In this document: piece by piece, positions 1-9,736 of the stretch
Position numbering within the stretch: the first letter of the stretch is position 1
How the letters are laid out: each line of letters begins with the position of its first letter
Assembly: GCF_001895145.1 (NCBI RefSeq)
Contig: NZ_BDIR01000006.1
Location: forward strand, 1 to 64,000
Origin: Arcobacter sp. LA11
GTDB lineage: Bacteria; Campylobacterota; Campylobacteria; Campylobacterales; Arcobacteraceae
Length of the DNA: 64,000 bases
Direction: 5' to 3'
Translations under genes and position numbers: made by a program
The notes under the pieces: generated by a model
What the model saw: only the letters and a program-made list of their open reading frames with translations
Database searches by the model: none
Told to the model about the DNA's origin: nothing

Positions 1-96
1 GATGATATTGAAAATACTCAATTACAATCTTCTATTAAAGAAGAGTTAAAAGCTTTAGCTCGTAATTTTGTTATTTACAATCATTCGACTTATTAG
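1..96 (+). CDS. C-terminal end of an unidentified protein (cut by window edge)
   Basis: The first frame is open from base 1 to a TAG ending at 96 and would encode the last 31 residues of a protein whose start lies before the window. The tail is charged (ends near LARNFVIYNHSTY) and I do not recognise it. It runs in the same direction as the SPOR-domain gene 56 bases downstream, so it is probably the previous gene of the same transcription unit. The only support is the open frame and the position, so the identity is unknown. Confidence 0.55.
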   Translation, partial: DDIENTQLQSSIKEELKALARNFVIYNHSTY

Positions 97-152
97 GATT
101 TAGAAACTAAATTCAAAGACAATTATAAAACTTGTTAACTTAAGGATATTTT

Positions 153-1112
153 ATGGAAATTAGAGGCGAAGAATTTATAAAAAAAGTTCAACTTAAACAA
201 GAAAAAGAAGAGATTGAACAAAGATTAAATGAAATAAACAATGCTGAGTCAATCTATGAGGAACCTGAAAAAACAGTTCCTCCTAGACTTGATAGAGAAA
301 TTGAGATTCAAGAAGAACAAGAATACAGTGATATCATGCTTGGTAAATCTCCAACTTCTAATGAAATAAATAAGAAAAAATACCTAGTACTTGGTTTAAT
401 TTTAGTAATTTTATTTTTATTAACAATCATAATCATTCGCCTATTAAATAATGATTCTACAAAAGATGACTCTTTTTCTAAATCTCAAAACACAGCTAGT
501 GAAAAAGTTTTAGAAAATGAGAATATTGAAGAACAATATCAAAAAATCATAAATGAAAAATTAAAAAATATAAAAAATGAAAATGAAAAAGAAGTAATCA
601 AAGAAGAAAAAATTGATGAAAAACTAAATCTTCAAAAAATTGAAGAAAAAGAGATTGAAGAAGCAGTTAAAGAAGCAAAACCAGATGTTTTTGAAATAAA
701 AAAGACTGAACCAATCTATGTTCCTCCAAAGAAAAAAGCTTTAGTTGAACCTAAAATAGAAAAAAAAGTTGAGAAAGAAAAGCCAAAACCAATCGTAAAA
801 AAAGAAGTTAAAAAAACTACACCAGTAGTTAAAAAGGCTACTCCTAAGCCGGCTAAAAACTCAAGTATAACAACTTCACCAAAAGGGACATTTGTTCAAG
901 TTGGAGCATTCTCAAAAATGCCAAATAACAAATATCTTAGTGATATAACAAAAAAAGGTTTCAAATATAAAGTATATAAAGTAACAATTAACAATAAATT
1001 GTTTCACAAAGTATTAATTGGGCCATATCAATCAAGAGGACAAGCAAAATTAGCAACAGAAAATATTAAGAAAAAACTAAATATTTCTGGAGCATTTATA
1101 TTAACATTTTAA
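153..1112 (+). CDS. SPOR-domain inner-membrane protein
   Basis: This is a 319-residue single-span membrane protein that should bind septal, denuded peptidoglycan. Residues 1-76 are a charged cytoplasmic part with a coiled-coil-like start, residues 77-98 form one transmembrane segment, and about 100-240 is a long Lys/Glu-rich linker with Pro toward its end. The C-terminal 75 residues, starting at GTFVQVGAF, match the SPOR fold, with the GPY motif (LIGPYQSRGQA) near the end. The ATG follows AAGGA by a normal spacing. It lies 12 bases before trpE, so the two are probably co-transcribed. SPOR proteins commonly act in division; the exact partner here cannot be told. Confidence 0.85.
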   Translation: MEIRGEEFIKKVQLKQEKEEIEQRLNEINNAESIYEEPEKTVPPRLDREIEIQEEQEYSDIMLGKSPTSNEINKKKYLVLGLILVILFLLTIIIIRLLNNDSTKDDSFSKSQNTASEKVLENENIEEQYQKIINEKLKNIKNENEKEVIKEEKIDEKLNLQKIEEKEIEEAVKEAKPDVFEIKKTEPIYVPPKKKALVEPKIEKKVEKEKPKPIVKKEVKKTTPVVKKATPKPAKNSSITTSPKGTFVQVGAFSKMPNNKYLSDITKKGFKYKVYKVTINNKLFHKVLIGPYQSRGQAKLATENIKKKLNISGAFILTF

Positions 1113-1124
1113 GGCAAATTATTA

Positions 1125-2534
1125 ATGCAATTTTATTCAAAAGAACTTTTTCTAGATCAATTCACTCCTGTTTCGATCTACGAAAAAGTTAAAAACTTAT
1201 ATAAAAATGAAATCACTTTTTTATTTGAAAGTACAATCAATTCTGCTGATGGGAACTACTCATTTATAGCTATTGGGGAACGTGAAAGAGTTTGGTACGA
1301 AAACAATACCTGTTTCTATAAAAATGAAGAAGGAACTGTAAAAGAAGTAGAATCAAATCCACTTAAATTTTTACAAAAATATTATAAAGAGTTTGATAAG
1401 CAATTTTATAAACAAAAAGCTGCCGAACTTGGAATTGGTTTAGTTGATGGATTCATTGGCAATATCGGTTATGATATTGGAAAAGAGTTTGAACCAAAAC
1501 TAAAAGAGTCTATGAATAATTTAATAGACCAATTAAATATTCCAGATTTAGATCTAATAAGGCCAAATATTGTTTTAGGATTTTCTCATAAAACTTCTAA
1601 ATTAATTATGGTTACTTCAGTTGATTCTAAAAAAGATGATTTAGAAAGAATTGAAAAAGAGTTATTTACTCCATATACATACACACCACTTAAAAAAGCA
1701 ACTTTGATAGATGAAGGAAAATTCAATTTTACAAAAGAAGAGTTTTTTCAAATGGTTGCAAAATCTAAAGAAATGGTACGTTCAGGTGATGTATTTCAAA
1801 TTCTTATGTCAAATAGATTTATACAAAAAGCAAAAGTAGACCACTTAAGTTTTTATCGAGCATTAAGAAGTAAAAACCCTAGTCCATATCTATTTTTCTT
1901 AGAATATGAAAACTTTTCAATTGCAGGAAGTTCTCCAGAAGTTATGATAAAACTTGTAGATGGACATTTACTTTTAAGACCAATTGCAGGAACAAGAAAA
2001 AGAGGGAAAACTTTAGATAAAGATATCGAAATGGAAATCGAACTAATAAATGATGTAAAAGAAAGAGCAGAACATCTAATGTTAGTTGATTTAGGACGTA
2101 ATGATATTGGACGGGTTGCACGTCCTGGGACAGTAAAAGTTACTGATTTAATGAGAATAGAAAGATACTCACATGTAATGCATATTGTCTCAGATGTTGA
2201 AGCTATTATTGATGAAAAATATGACATGTTTGATTTATTTGCTGCTACATTTACAGCGGGAACTATGACAGGAGCTCCAAAAATTAGAGCAATGGAATTA
2301 ATTGCCCAATTTGAAGGAATAAAAAGAAATTTCTATTCAGGAAGTATTGCATATTTTGGATTTGATGGAAATATGGATAGTGCAATTACTATTAGAACTA
2401 CAATGCTTACAGAAGATAAAGTAATTTTCCAAGCAGGAGCAGGAGTAGTAGCTGATAGTAAACCAGAAGATGAGTATTTAGAAGTACATAACAAACTTGC
2501 TGCAAATATTGCAACATTAAATGATTTAGCATAA
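1125..2534 (+). CDS. trpE: Anthranilate synthase component I
   Basis: This enzyme converts chorismate to anthranilate, the first committed step of tryptophan synthesis, using ammonia supplied by a glutamine amidotransferase subunit. At 469 residues it is near the family norm. Chorismate-binding motifs are clear: PSPYLFFLE, RPIAGTRKRGK, HLMLVDLGRNDIGRVA, FTAGTMTGAPKIRAMEL and YSGSIAYFGFDG. The N-terminal LFESTINS resembles the tryptophan feedback site. No trpG, trpD or other trp gene is in the window, so the partner subunit must be encoded elsewhere. It could in principle be confused with PabB or isochorismate synthase, but the combination of motifs and the feedback element favours TrpE. Confidence 0.93.
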   Translation: MQFYSKELFLDQFTPVSIYEKVKNLYKNEITFLFESTINSADGNYSFIAIGERERVWYENNTCFYKNEEGTVKEVESNPLKFLQKYYKEFDKQFYKQKAAELGIGLVDGFIGNIGYDIGKEFEPKLKESMNNLIDQLNIPDLDLIRPNIVLGFSHKTSKLIMVTSVDSKKDDLERIEKELFTPYTYTPLKKATLIDEGKFNFTKEEFFQMVAKSKEMVRSGDVFQILMSNRFIQKAKVDHLSFYRALRSKNPSPYLFFLEYENFSIAGSSPEVMIKLVDGHLLLRPIAGTRKRGKTLDKDIEMEIELINDVKERAEHLMLVDLGRNDIGRVARPGTVKVTDLMRIERYSHVMHIVSDVEAIIDEKYDMFDLFAATFTAGTMTGAPKIRAMELIAQFEGIKRNFYSGSIAYFGFDGNMDSAITIRTTMLTEDKVIFQAGAGVVADSKPEDEYLEVHNKLAANIATLNDLA

Positions 2535-2544
2535 AGGATTAAAA

Positions 2545-3321
2545 TTGTTACTTGGAGTAAATATTGACCATATTGCAGTATTAAGAGAAGCTAGAAAAAT
2601 AAATGACCCAAATCCACTTGATGCACTTGGAATTTGTAAACTTGGGGGCGCTGATCAAATTACTATTCATTTAAGAGAAGATAGACGTCATATACATGAT
2701 AATGATGCAAAGGTTATAATAGAGCAATCTTCTTTACCAGTAAACCTAGAATGTGCAATTGATGAAGAGATTATTGATATTGTATGCAAATTAAAACCAG
2801 CAAGAGCAACACTTGTTCCAGAAAAAAGAGAAGAAGTTACAACAGAAGGTGGTTTAGATTTAGAAGGAAGTTTTGATAGAATTAAAAAAGCTGTAAAAAA
2901 ACTTCATGAAAATGAAATTGAAGTATCACTTTTTATTGACTCAGATAAAAACATGATTGAATTAAGTTCAAAATTAAAAGTTGAATGGATTGAGCTTCAT
3001 ACAGGAGCTTTTGCAAATATTTATGCAATGCTTCATGGAAACCTTTCAAACTCTCACCATAGTATTAAAGAGTTAGAATTACCTAGAAATGAATTAAAGA
3101 AACTACTAAACAACAGTAGAAAAGAGATAAAAAAAGCTGCTAGTTTAGCACAAGAACTTAATCTAAAAGTTGCTGCAGGACATGGATTAAATTATCAAAA
3201 TGTTACAAAAATTTCTTCAATTAAAACAATAGAAGAGTTAAATATAGGGCAAAGTATTATTGCAAGATCTGTATTTACAGGACTTGAAACAGCAATAAAA
3301 GACATGAAAGAACTTATATGA
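2545..3321 (+). CDS. pdxJ: Pyridoxine 5'-phosphate synthase
   Basis: PdxJ condenses 3-amino-2-oxopropyl phosphate (the product of PdxA) with 1-deoxyxylulose 5-phosphate to give pyridoxine phosphate. The protein has 258 residues, a complete TIM barrel. It begins with the typical LLGVNIDHIAVLREAR and contains GADQITIHLREDRRHI, LECAIDEEI, ELHTGAFA and AAGHGLNYQNV. The start is a TTG at 2545 preceded by AAAGGA; the family's usual N-terminus starts exactly there, so TTG is accepted. It overlaps pdxA by four bases (ATGA), a translational coupling that joins two consecutive steps of the pathway. Confidence 0.95.
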   Translation: MLLGVNIDHIAVLREARKINDPNPLDALGICKLGGADQITIHLREDRRHIHDNDAKVIIEQSSLPVNLECAIDEEIIDIVCKLKPARATLVPEKREEVTTEGGLDLEGSFDRIKKAVKKLHENEIEVSLFIDSDKNMIELSSKLKVEWIELHTGAFANIYAMLHGNLSNSHHSIKELELPRNELKKLLNNSRKEIKKAASLAQELNLKVAAGHGLNYQNVTKISSIKTIEELNIGQSIIARSVFTGLETAIKDMKELI

Positions 3322-4253
3322 ACCAAAAGCCTAACATAGCAATATCTGTAGGTGATTTAAACGGTATAGGCATAGAAATTGCATTAAAATCCCATGAAAA
3401 AATATCTACATTATGTAATCCCATTTACTGTATAAATAAAGATATGCTAAAAAAAAGTTCTAAACTTTTAGAAATATCTATTCCAAAAGATTTTAAAACA
3501 TATAATATCAAAGGTGATTTTGAAATTAAACCAGGGCAAGTTTCTAAACGAGCTGGAAGATTTTCATATGACTCATTTATGGAAGCTATTAATTTAGCAA
3601 ATAAAGAAAAAGTTTCAGCTATTGTTACTTTACCAATAAACAAAGAATCATGGAACAAAGCTAATATCAAATATAAAGGGCATACTGAAGTATTAAGAGA
3701 CTTTTTTGGGAAAAATGCAATTATGATGTTAGGCTGTAAAAAAATGTTTGTATCTTTATTTACAGAGCATATAGCTTTAAAAAAAGTTGCTAAAAAAATA
3801 GACGAAAAAGATTTAACTCAATTTTTACTAGATTTTTACAAAAGCGTAAAAGCTAAAAAAATCGGTGTATTAGGATTAAACCCTCATGCAAGTGACAATG
3901 GTGTTTTAGGTGATGAAGAAGTAGAAATATTCAAAGCAATTAGAAACGCAAATAAAAAACTGAAGAAAGATATTTTCAAAGGGCCTATGGTTCCAGATAC
4001 AGCGTTTTCACCAATGTCAAGAAAAAACTATAAATACTTTGTAGCAATGTATCATGATCAAGGATTAGCACCATTAAAAGCTTTATATTTTGATCAAAGT
4101 ATAAATGTAAGTCTAAATCTTCCTATAATAAGAACTTCAGTTGATCATGGAACTGCTTTTGATATAGCTTATAAAAATGATAGAAAGTTAAATACAAAAA
4201 GTTATATAAATGCAATCAAAGAAGCTATTATTCTATATGAAAATAGAAAATGA
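3318..4253 (+). CDS. pdxA: 4-hydroxythreonine-4-phosphate dehydrogenase
   Basis: PdxA oxidises 4-phosphohydroxy-L-threonine with NAD(P); the product decarboxylates to the amino-ketone used by PdxJ. The 311 residues include the N-terminal ISVGDLNGIGIEIALK, the metal-binding histidine region KGHTEVLRDFF, LGLNPHASDNGVLGDEE, GPMVPDTAFSP, AMYHDQGLAPLKAL and the C-terminal RTSVDHGTAFDIAYK. These cover the substrate and zinc ligands of the family. The ATG overlaps the stop of pdxJ (ATGA), and the pdxA stop in turn overlaps the next ATG by four bases, so three genes are translationally coupled. Confidence 0.95.
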   Translation: MNQKPNIAISVGDLNGIGIEIALKSHEKISTLCNPIYCINKDMLKKSSKLLEISIPKDFKTYNIKGDFEIKPGQVSKRAGRFSYDSFMEAINLANKEKVSAIVTLPINKESWNKANIKYKGHTEVLRDFFGKNAIMMLGCKKMFVSLFTEHIALKKVAKKIDEKDLTQFLLDFYKSVKAKKIGVLGLNPHASDNGVLGDEEVEIFKAIRNANKKLKKDIFKGPMVPDTAFSPMSRKNYKYFVAMYHDQGLAPLKALYFDQSINVSLNLPIIRTSVDHGTAFDIAYKNDRKLNTKSYINAIKEAIILYENRK

Positions 4254-5317
4254 CTACTCTTGAATTTTGCCATGAACTAGAATTCTCAAAAATAAACTTT
4301 ATTGAAAGAAAAATAAAGATAAACCATCCACGAACTATTATAACTGGACCTCCAAAATCTGGTAAAAGTTTTTTAATATTTGATTACTTATCAAACTACA
4401 ATCAAGAAGATTATATTTATATAGATTTTAGTGATTATAGAAATGAAAAAGATGAAATTGAAAAAAACTTAGAAGAGTATGTTTTTAGAAATAAAATCAA
4501 AGTTATTGTTTTAGAAAACTTTGAATTTGATTTTAAAATACCTTTTTGTGAAAGTGTAATAATATCCACAAAACTAGATACAACTTTAAAAGGTTATAAA
4601 AAATTATTTCTAACTCCTTTAGATTTTGAAGAGTATTTATTACATGATAAAAAAAATCAAAATATTACACAAACATTTAATAACTATTTGAAAAATGGAA
4701 ATCTTCCAGGTGTTGTTAATATTGATGAAATACATACTTTTAATAGATTACATGATTTAATAATACTTATAAATAAAGACAAAACATCTCAAGAGATACT
4801 AAAGATATTATTTCTAAATATTGATGAAAAAAAGTCCTTAAATCAGCTATATTTAGCCCTTAAAAATAAAATTAAAATATCAAAAGATAAATTTTATGAA
4901 GAGTGTAAATATTTTGAAAAAAATAAAATTGTCTATTTTATTGAAAAATATGAACAAAAAAAAGCAACTAAAAAAATATACTCTTATAATCCTGCATTTT
5001 TAAGTGCAATTACACATAAAAAGAAATTTAAAAATGAGTTAACAAATATTATCTTTTGTGAATTAATTAATAAATACAAAGATATATATTATTTAGACTA
5101 TATAGATTTTTTTATACCTTCAAAAAAACTTGCAATAGTTTCAATCCCATTTTTTAACTCTTTTATGATGCAATCTCAATTAAAAAAAATTTATAAGATT
5201 GTAGATGAATATAAAATAAAAGAACTTTTTATTATCACAGTATCAAATGATGAGCAATTTTTTCATCAAAATATAGAAGTAAATGTTTTGCCATTTTATG
5301 AATGGTCATTAAGCTAA
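4250..5317 (+). CDS. AAA-family ATPase of the AAA_14/DUF4143 type
   Basis: This 355-residue protein has a clear Walker A at about residues 34-42 (GPPKSGKS) and a Walker-B-like hydrophobic stretch (VIVLENFEFDF). It also has the LTPLDFEEYL segment that resembles the LSPLSFEEFL of AAA_14/DUF4143 ATPases. The C-terminal half may correspond to the winged-helix and nuclease-like DUF4143 part, with LYLALKNKI as a possible HTH-like region. It overlaps pdxA by four bases (ATGA). No target can be deduced; in other bacteria such ATPases are poorly characterised. Codon use looks as AT-rich as the neighbours. Confidence 0.6.
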   Translation: MTTLEFCHELEFSKINFIERKIKINHPRTIITGPPKSGKSFLIFDYLSNYNQEDYIYIDFSDYRNEKDEIEKNLEEYVFRNKIKVIVLENFEFDFKIPFCESVIISTKLDTTLKGYKKLFLTPLDFEEYLLHDKKNQNITQTFNNYLKNGNLPGVVNIDEIHTFNRLHDLIILINKDKTSQEILKILFLNIDEKKSLNQLYLALKNKIKISKDKFYEECKYFEKNKIVYFIEKYEQKKATKKIYSYNPAFLSAITHKKKFKNELTNIIFCELINKYKDIYYLDYIDFFIPSKKLAIVSIPFFNSFMMQSQLKKIYKIVDEYKIKELFIITVSNDEQFFHQNIEVNVLPFYEWSLS

Positions 5318-5332
5318 TATGATATTAATTAA

Positions 5333-5361
5333 CTATTTTTTTAGGAATTTTTAGATAAAAT
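5333..5361 (+). promoter_or_regulatory. Probable sigma-70 promoter of pyrH
   Basis: A run of T (TTTTTTTAGG) and a second T-rich stretch precede GATAAAATC, a good Campylobacterota-style -10 box at about 5355-5361. It lies about 25 bases before the pyrH start and its AAAGGA Shine-Dalgarno. The T-rich stretch replaces a -35 box, as is usual in this group. This is pattern matching only; no transcript start is known. Confidence 0.5.
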
Positions 5362-5375
5362 CGCACAATAATTAA

Positions 5376-6092
<717 letters not shown>

Positions 6093-6107
6093 TATAAAAG
6101 GAATATA

Positions 6108-6323
6108 ATGAGATTAGAAGAACGAATGTCAAAAGCTTTAAAAAGAACAAATAACGATAGATATATTCTTGCTATTGCTGTTGGGCAAAGAGCAGATGAA
6201 TTAAGTAAAGGTGCAAAACCTTTATTAGAACAAAATACACAAAATATGAAATATACTGATATTGCAATTGATGAAATTGCAGAAGGTCTTTTAAAGATTG
6301 AAGGATTAGTAAATAAAGAATAA
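6108..6323 (+). CDS. rpoZ: RNA polymerase omega subunit
   Basis: This is the small 71-residue omega subunit, which helps fold and retain the beta-prime subunit of RNA polymerase and contributes to ppGpp binding in some bacteria. It begins MRLEERMSKALKR and contains RYILAIAVGQRADELSKGAKPLL, the conserved family core, and KYTDIAIDEIAEGLL. The length fits short epsilon-type omega proteins. It sits 15 bases after pyrH and just before spoT; the rpoZ-spoT association is widespread in bacteria and links ppGpp synthesis with its RNA polymerase target. Confidence 0.93.
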   Translation: MRLEERMSKALKRTNNDRYILAIAVGQRADELSKGAKPLLEQNTQNMKYTDIAIDEIAEGLLKIEGLVNKE

Positions 6324-6351
6324 TTGTAAAAGTAAAATTTTTTACAATTAT
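6322..6351 (+). terminator. Stem-loop between rpoZ and spoT
   Basis: A perfect 11-base inverted repeat (TAATTGTAAAA / TTTTACAATTA, loop 8 bases) begins at the rpoZ stop codon. The stem is all AU except one pair and is not followed by a clean T run, so it is more likely a weak terminator or attenuating/processing hairpin that lowers spoT expression relative to pyrH-rpoZ than a full stop. Confidence 0.45.
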
Positions 6352-6362
6352 TAAGGGAAAGA

Positions 6363-8501
6363 ATGGATCCTTTTATTCAAAAAATAGAGAGCATCAACAA
6401 TATTGATGATGCTGTCTCACTTCTGCAAAATGAAGCTAGTATTACTCCAAAACTTCAAGAAATTGTTGATTTCACAATCCAAGCACATGAAGGTCAGTTT
6501 AGGAAAAGCGGTGAACCTTATTGTGTTCATCCAATATTAGTTGCCTCTATTGCTTCACACTTTTCAAACGAAGAAGATATTATTGCAACTGCACTTTTAC
6601 ATGATGTTGTAGAAGATACAAAATATGATTTAGATTTTGTAAAGAATAAATGGGGTGAAGACATTGCTCATATGGTTGATGGTCTTACAAAAATTGATGA
6701 AATTAGAGAGCATGAATTAATACCTTCAAGTTCAAATAAAAAATTACTATCTTCAGCAATGACTTTTAGAAAAATGCTTATTGCATCAATTGATGATGTA
6801 AGAGTTTTAGTAGTAAAACTTTGTGATAGACTTCATAATATGTTAACACTAGCAGCTTTGCCTGCAAATAAACAACTAAGAATAGCAGAAGAGACTCTTG
6901 TAGTTTATGTTCCAATTGCTCATAGACTCGGTATATCAACAGTTAAAAATACGCTTGAAGACTTAGCATTTTTTTATATATACCCAGAAGAATATAAAAG
7001 AATTGATGATTTTATAAAAGAACATCAGCATGCAATACAACTTACATTTAATAAGTTTATATCATCAACAAAAAATCTATTAGAAAAAAATGGTTTTGAT
7101 TTAAATAAAGTTCAAATATTTTCTAGAATAAAACACTATTACTCTATATATTTAAAAATGCAAAGAAAAGGTGTAAGTATGGATGAAGTACTTGACCTTT
7201 TTGCAATTAGGATTTTAGTAGATAATGATATTGACTGTTATAAAATCTTAGGATTTTTACACTTAGAATATAAACCTTTGATTTCTAGATTTAAAGATTA
7301 TGTATCAACTCCAAAAGAGAATGGTTATCAAACTATTCATACAACAGTATTTTACAATTCAAAAATTTATGAAGTTCAAATCAGAACTTTTGAAATGAAT
7401 AAAGTTGCAGAATATGGGATTGCTGCTCACTGGATGTATAAAAGTGGAGCAAAACAGCAACCAAATCTTAATTGGCTTAAGTCATTAGAATACTCAAATG
7501 ACAATATTGAAGAATTTTATGCAGATACAAAAGAAGATCTTTATTCTGAAGAAATTGTAGTATATTCACCACACGGAGATACTTTTAATTTGCCTAGAGG
7601 TTCTACTGCCTATGACTTTGCATATGCAGTTCATACTGATGTTGGGAAAAATGCCATAGAGTGTTATATTAATAAAGTGAAAAAACCACTTTTAACAGAA
7701 CTACATAGTTCTGATATTGTAGCTATTAAAACTGTTGATTATGCAATTCCTAGATGTTCATGGAATGATATGGTTAAAACAAACCGAGCAAAAAAACAAA
7801 TAAGACTTTTATGTTCTCAAAGACAAAAAGAAATTGATGAGTTAAGTGGAAGAAATATTGTTAATACAGTTTTTTCAAAATATATCAAAAATATAACATC
7901 AATAATAAAAACTGATTCTTTACATAAAATACCTCAAATACTTGATTATTTTAAACACGTTAAACATCAAATTGAGAAAAAAATCATTAAAGAACAAGGT
8001 TTTGTAGCTAGATTTAAAATATATACAAGTAAAATCAAAAAACATAAATTTGACAATATACTTATATATTCGAATTTTAGTATAAATTCTGTATCATTTG
8101 ACCACTGTTGCCACCCCAAATTTGCCGATGAAATCGTAGCTTTTAAGGATGGAAATAAAGCTTTAATTCATCACAAAATGTGTGATAAAGCTTATAAAAA
8201 AATCATGTCTACAGATGATATGCTATTTTGTAAATGGACAAAAGACACTTTGTATCATTATAAAATGGTTGTAAGTTTACCAAATACTAAAGGTGAATTA
8301 GCAAGATTATTAAGTTATATGAGCCAATATGAAGGATATATTCTATCTGTTGATTATGGTAGAGAAAAACATTCATATAGACAATATTGTGATATAGAAT
8401 TTGAAGTAAATAATTCAAATATAGAAGAAGTAAGAAGAATCATCGAGAAAAAAGCAAAAGTAATTGAGTTTTTTTCAAAAAAAGATGCATATAATAAATA
8501 G
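6363..8501 (+). CDS. spoT: Bifunctional (p)ppGpp synthetase/hydrolase, Rel/SpoT
   Basis: This enzyme makes and degrades the stringent-response alarmone (p)ppGpp. The 712 residues carry, in order, an HD hydrolase domain and a synthetase domain, then a TGS domain (VVYSPHGDTFNLPRGSTAYDFA) and a C-terminal ACT-like region (YHYKMVVSLPNTKGELARLL). The hydrolase has HPILVASI, LLHDVVEDT and KLCDRLHNML. The synthetase has RFKDYVSTPKENGYQTIHT, EVQIRTFEMNKVAEYGIAAHW. The RFKD motif (RxKD type) and the intact HDVVEDT predict both activities. In Campylobacterota a single such enzyme does both jobs. Confidence 0.95.
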   Translation: MDPFIQKIESINNIDDAVSLLQNEASITPKLQEIVDFTIQAHEGQFRKSGEPYCVHPILVASIASHFSNEEDIIATALLHDVVEDTKYDLDFVKNKWGEDIAHMVDGLTKIDEIREHELIPSSSNKKLLSSAMTFRKMLIASIDDVRVLVVKLCDRLHNMLTLAALPANKQLRIAEETLVVYVPIAHRLGISTVKNTLEDLAFFYIYPEEYKRIDDFIKEHQHAIQLTFNKFISSTKNLLEKNGFDLNKVQIFSRIKHYYSIYLKMQRKGVSMDEVLDLFAIRILVDNDIDCYKILGFLHLEYKPLISRFKDYVSTPKENGYQTIHTTVFYNSKIYEVQIRTFEMNKVAEYGIAAHWMYKSGAKQQPNLNWLKSLEYSNDNIEEFYADTKEDLYSEEIVVYSPHGDTFNLPRGSTAYDFAYAVHTDVGKNAIECYINKVKKPLLTELHSSDIVAIKTVDYAIPRCSWNDMVKTNRAKKQIRLLCSQRQKEIDELSGRNIVNTVFSKYIKNITSIIKTDSLHKIPQILDYFKHVKHQIEKKIIKEQGFVARFKIYTSKIKKHKFDNILIYSNFSINSVSFDHCCHPKFADEIVAFKDGNKALIHHKMCDKAYKKIMSTDDMLFCKWTKDTLYHYKMVVSLPNTKGELARLLSYMSQYEGYILSVDYGREKHSYRQYCDIEFEVNNSNIEEVRRIIEKKAKVIEFFSKKDAYNK

Positions 8502-8517
8502 GAAGAGAAGAGGATAA

Positions 8518-9726
8518 ATGGAAGAGAAAATCAAAGAGGCCCTAGCTGAAATACAAAGAGGAACAGCTGAAATAATTGATTTAGAAGGTATTGAAAAATT
8601 ATTAAAGAACTATTATGAAAATGGTGTTAACTTCTACGTCAAAGCAGGTTTTGATCCTACTGCACCTGATTTACATTTAGGACATACTGTACTTATTCAA
8701 AAGCTTGCTACATTCCAAAGATTTGGAGGAATTGTTCAATTTCTTATAGGAGATTTTACTGCAACAATAGGTGATCCTACAGGTAAAAGTGAAACAAGAA
8801 AAGTTTTAAGTGAAAATGATGTTCTAGAAAATGCGAAATCATATAAAGAACAAGTATTTAAAATTTTAGACCCAGAAAAAACTGAAGTAATGTTTAACTC
8901 TAAATGGTTAAAAGAATTAGGAACAGGAGGAATGATTTCACTTGCGTCAAACTTAACAGTTGCAAGAATGCTTGAACGTGATGATTTTGCTAAAAGATAT
9001 GCATCAAACACTCCAATTGCAGTAAGTGAATTTACATATCCATTACTTCAAGGTTATGATTCAGTTGCTATGAATACGGATATAGAACTTGGAGGAACAG
9101 ACCAGAAGTTTAATTTACTTATGGGAAGAACTTTACAAAAAGCTTATAATACTGGAAAACAACAAGCAGTATTAATGATGCCAATTCTTGAAGGATTAGA
9201 TGGAATTCAAAAAATGTCAAAATCCTTAAATAATTATATTGGTGTAACAGATGAAGCTTTTGATATGTTTGGAAAGGTACTATCTATTTCAGATGAACTT
9301 ATGTGGAGATATTTTGAACTTCTTTCAACTAGATCTTTAAAAGAGATTGAGCAATTACAAGAAGGTGTGAAAAATAAAACTTTACATCCAAAAGATGTAA
9401 AAGATTCTCTTGCTATTGAAATTGTTGATAGATTTCATGGAGAAGGTTCAGGGGAAACTGCAAAAGCAGAGTTTAAAAAAGTATTTGCAAAAAAAGATAT
9501 ACCAACAGATATACCAGAATATGAACTTGAAAGTGGTATTTGGATTTGTCAAGCTTTAGTTGATAGTAAATTAGTTAATTCAACTTCACAAGCAAGACGT
9601 GATGTAAAAGCAAATGCAGTTAGTTTAAATCAAGAAAAAGTAAATGATGATAAACTAAATTTAGAAGCTGGGGAATACATTTTACAAAAAGGTAAAAAGA
9701 ATTTCGCTAAGATAATAATAAAATAA
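8518..9726 (+). CDS. tyrS: Tyrosyl-tRNA synthetase
   Basis: TyrS charges tRNA-Tyr in translation. At 402 residues it has the class I ATP motif as HLGH in [17 protein letters not shown] and the KMSKS loop in [11 protein letters not shown]. The tyrosine pocket region [23 protein letters not shown] is present, as is a C-terminal S4-type RNA-binding domain ([21 protein letters not shown]). It is the TyrS form with the S4 tail typical of Proteobacteria TyrZ-like enzymes. The gene starts at ATG after an AGAGAAGAGGA purine run, 16 bases behind spoT. Confidence 0.95.
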   Translation: MEEKIKEALAEIQRGTAEIIDLEGIEKLLKNYYENGVNFYVKAGFDPTAPDLHLGHTVLIQKLATFQRFGGIVQFLIGDFTATIGDPTGKSETRKVLSENDVLENAKSYKEQVFKILDPEKTEVMFNSKWLKELGTGGMISLASNLTVARMLERDDFAKRYASNTPIAVSEFTYPLLQGYDSVAMNTDIELGGTDQKFNLLMGRTLQKAYNTGKQQAVLMMPILEGLDGIQKMSKSLNNYIGVTDEAFDMFGKVLSISDELMWRYFELLSTRSLKEIEQLQEGVKNKTLHPKDVKDSLAIEIVDRFHGEGSGETAKAEFKKVFAKKDIPTDIPEYELESGIWICQALVDSKLVNSTSQARRDVKANAVSLNQEKVNDDKLNLEAGEYILQKGKKNFAKIIIK

Positions 9727-9736
9727 AAGGCCAGTT

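Noticed and set aside
1853-2227. 124-residue minus-strand frame inside trpE
   Set aside because: It is antisense to highly conserved trpE sequence, has no ribosome site and is low in recognisable content; a shadow frame.
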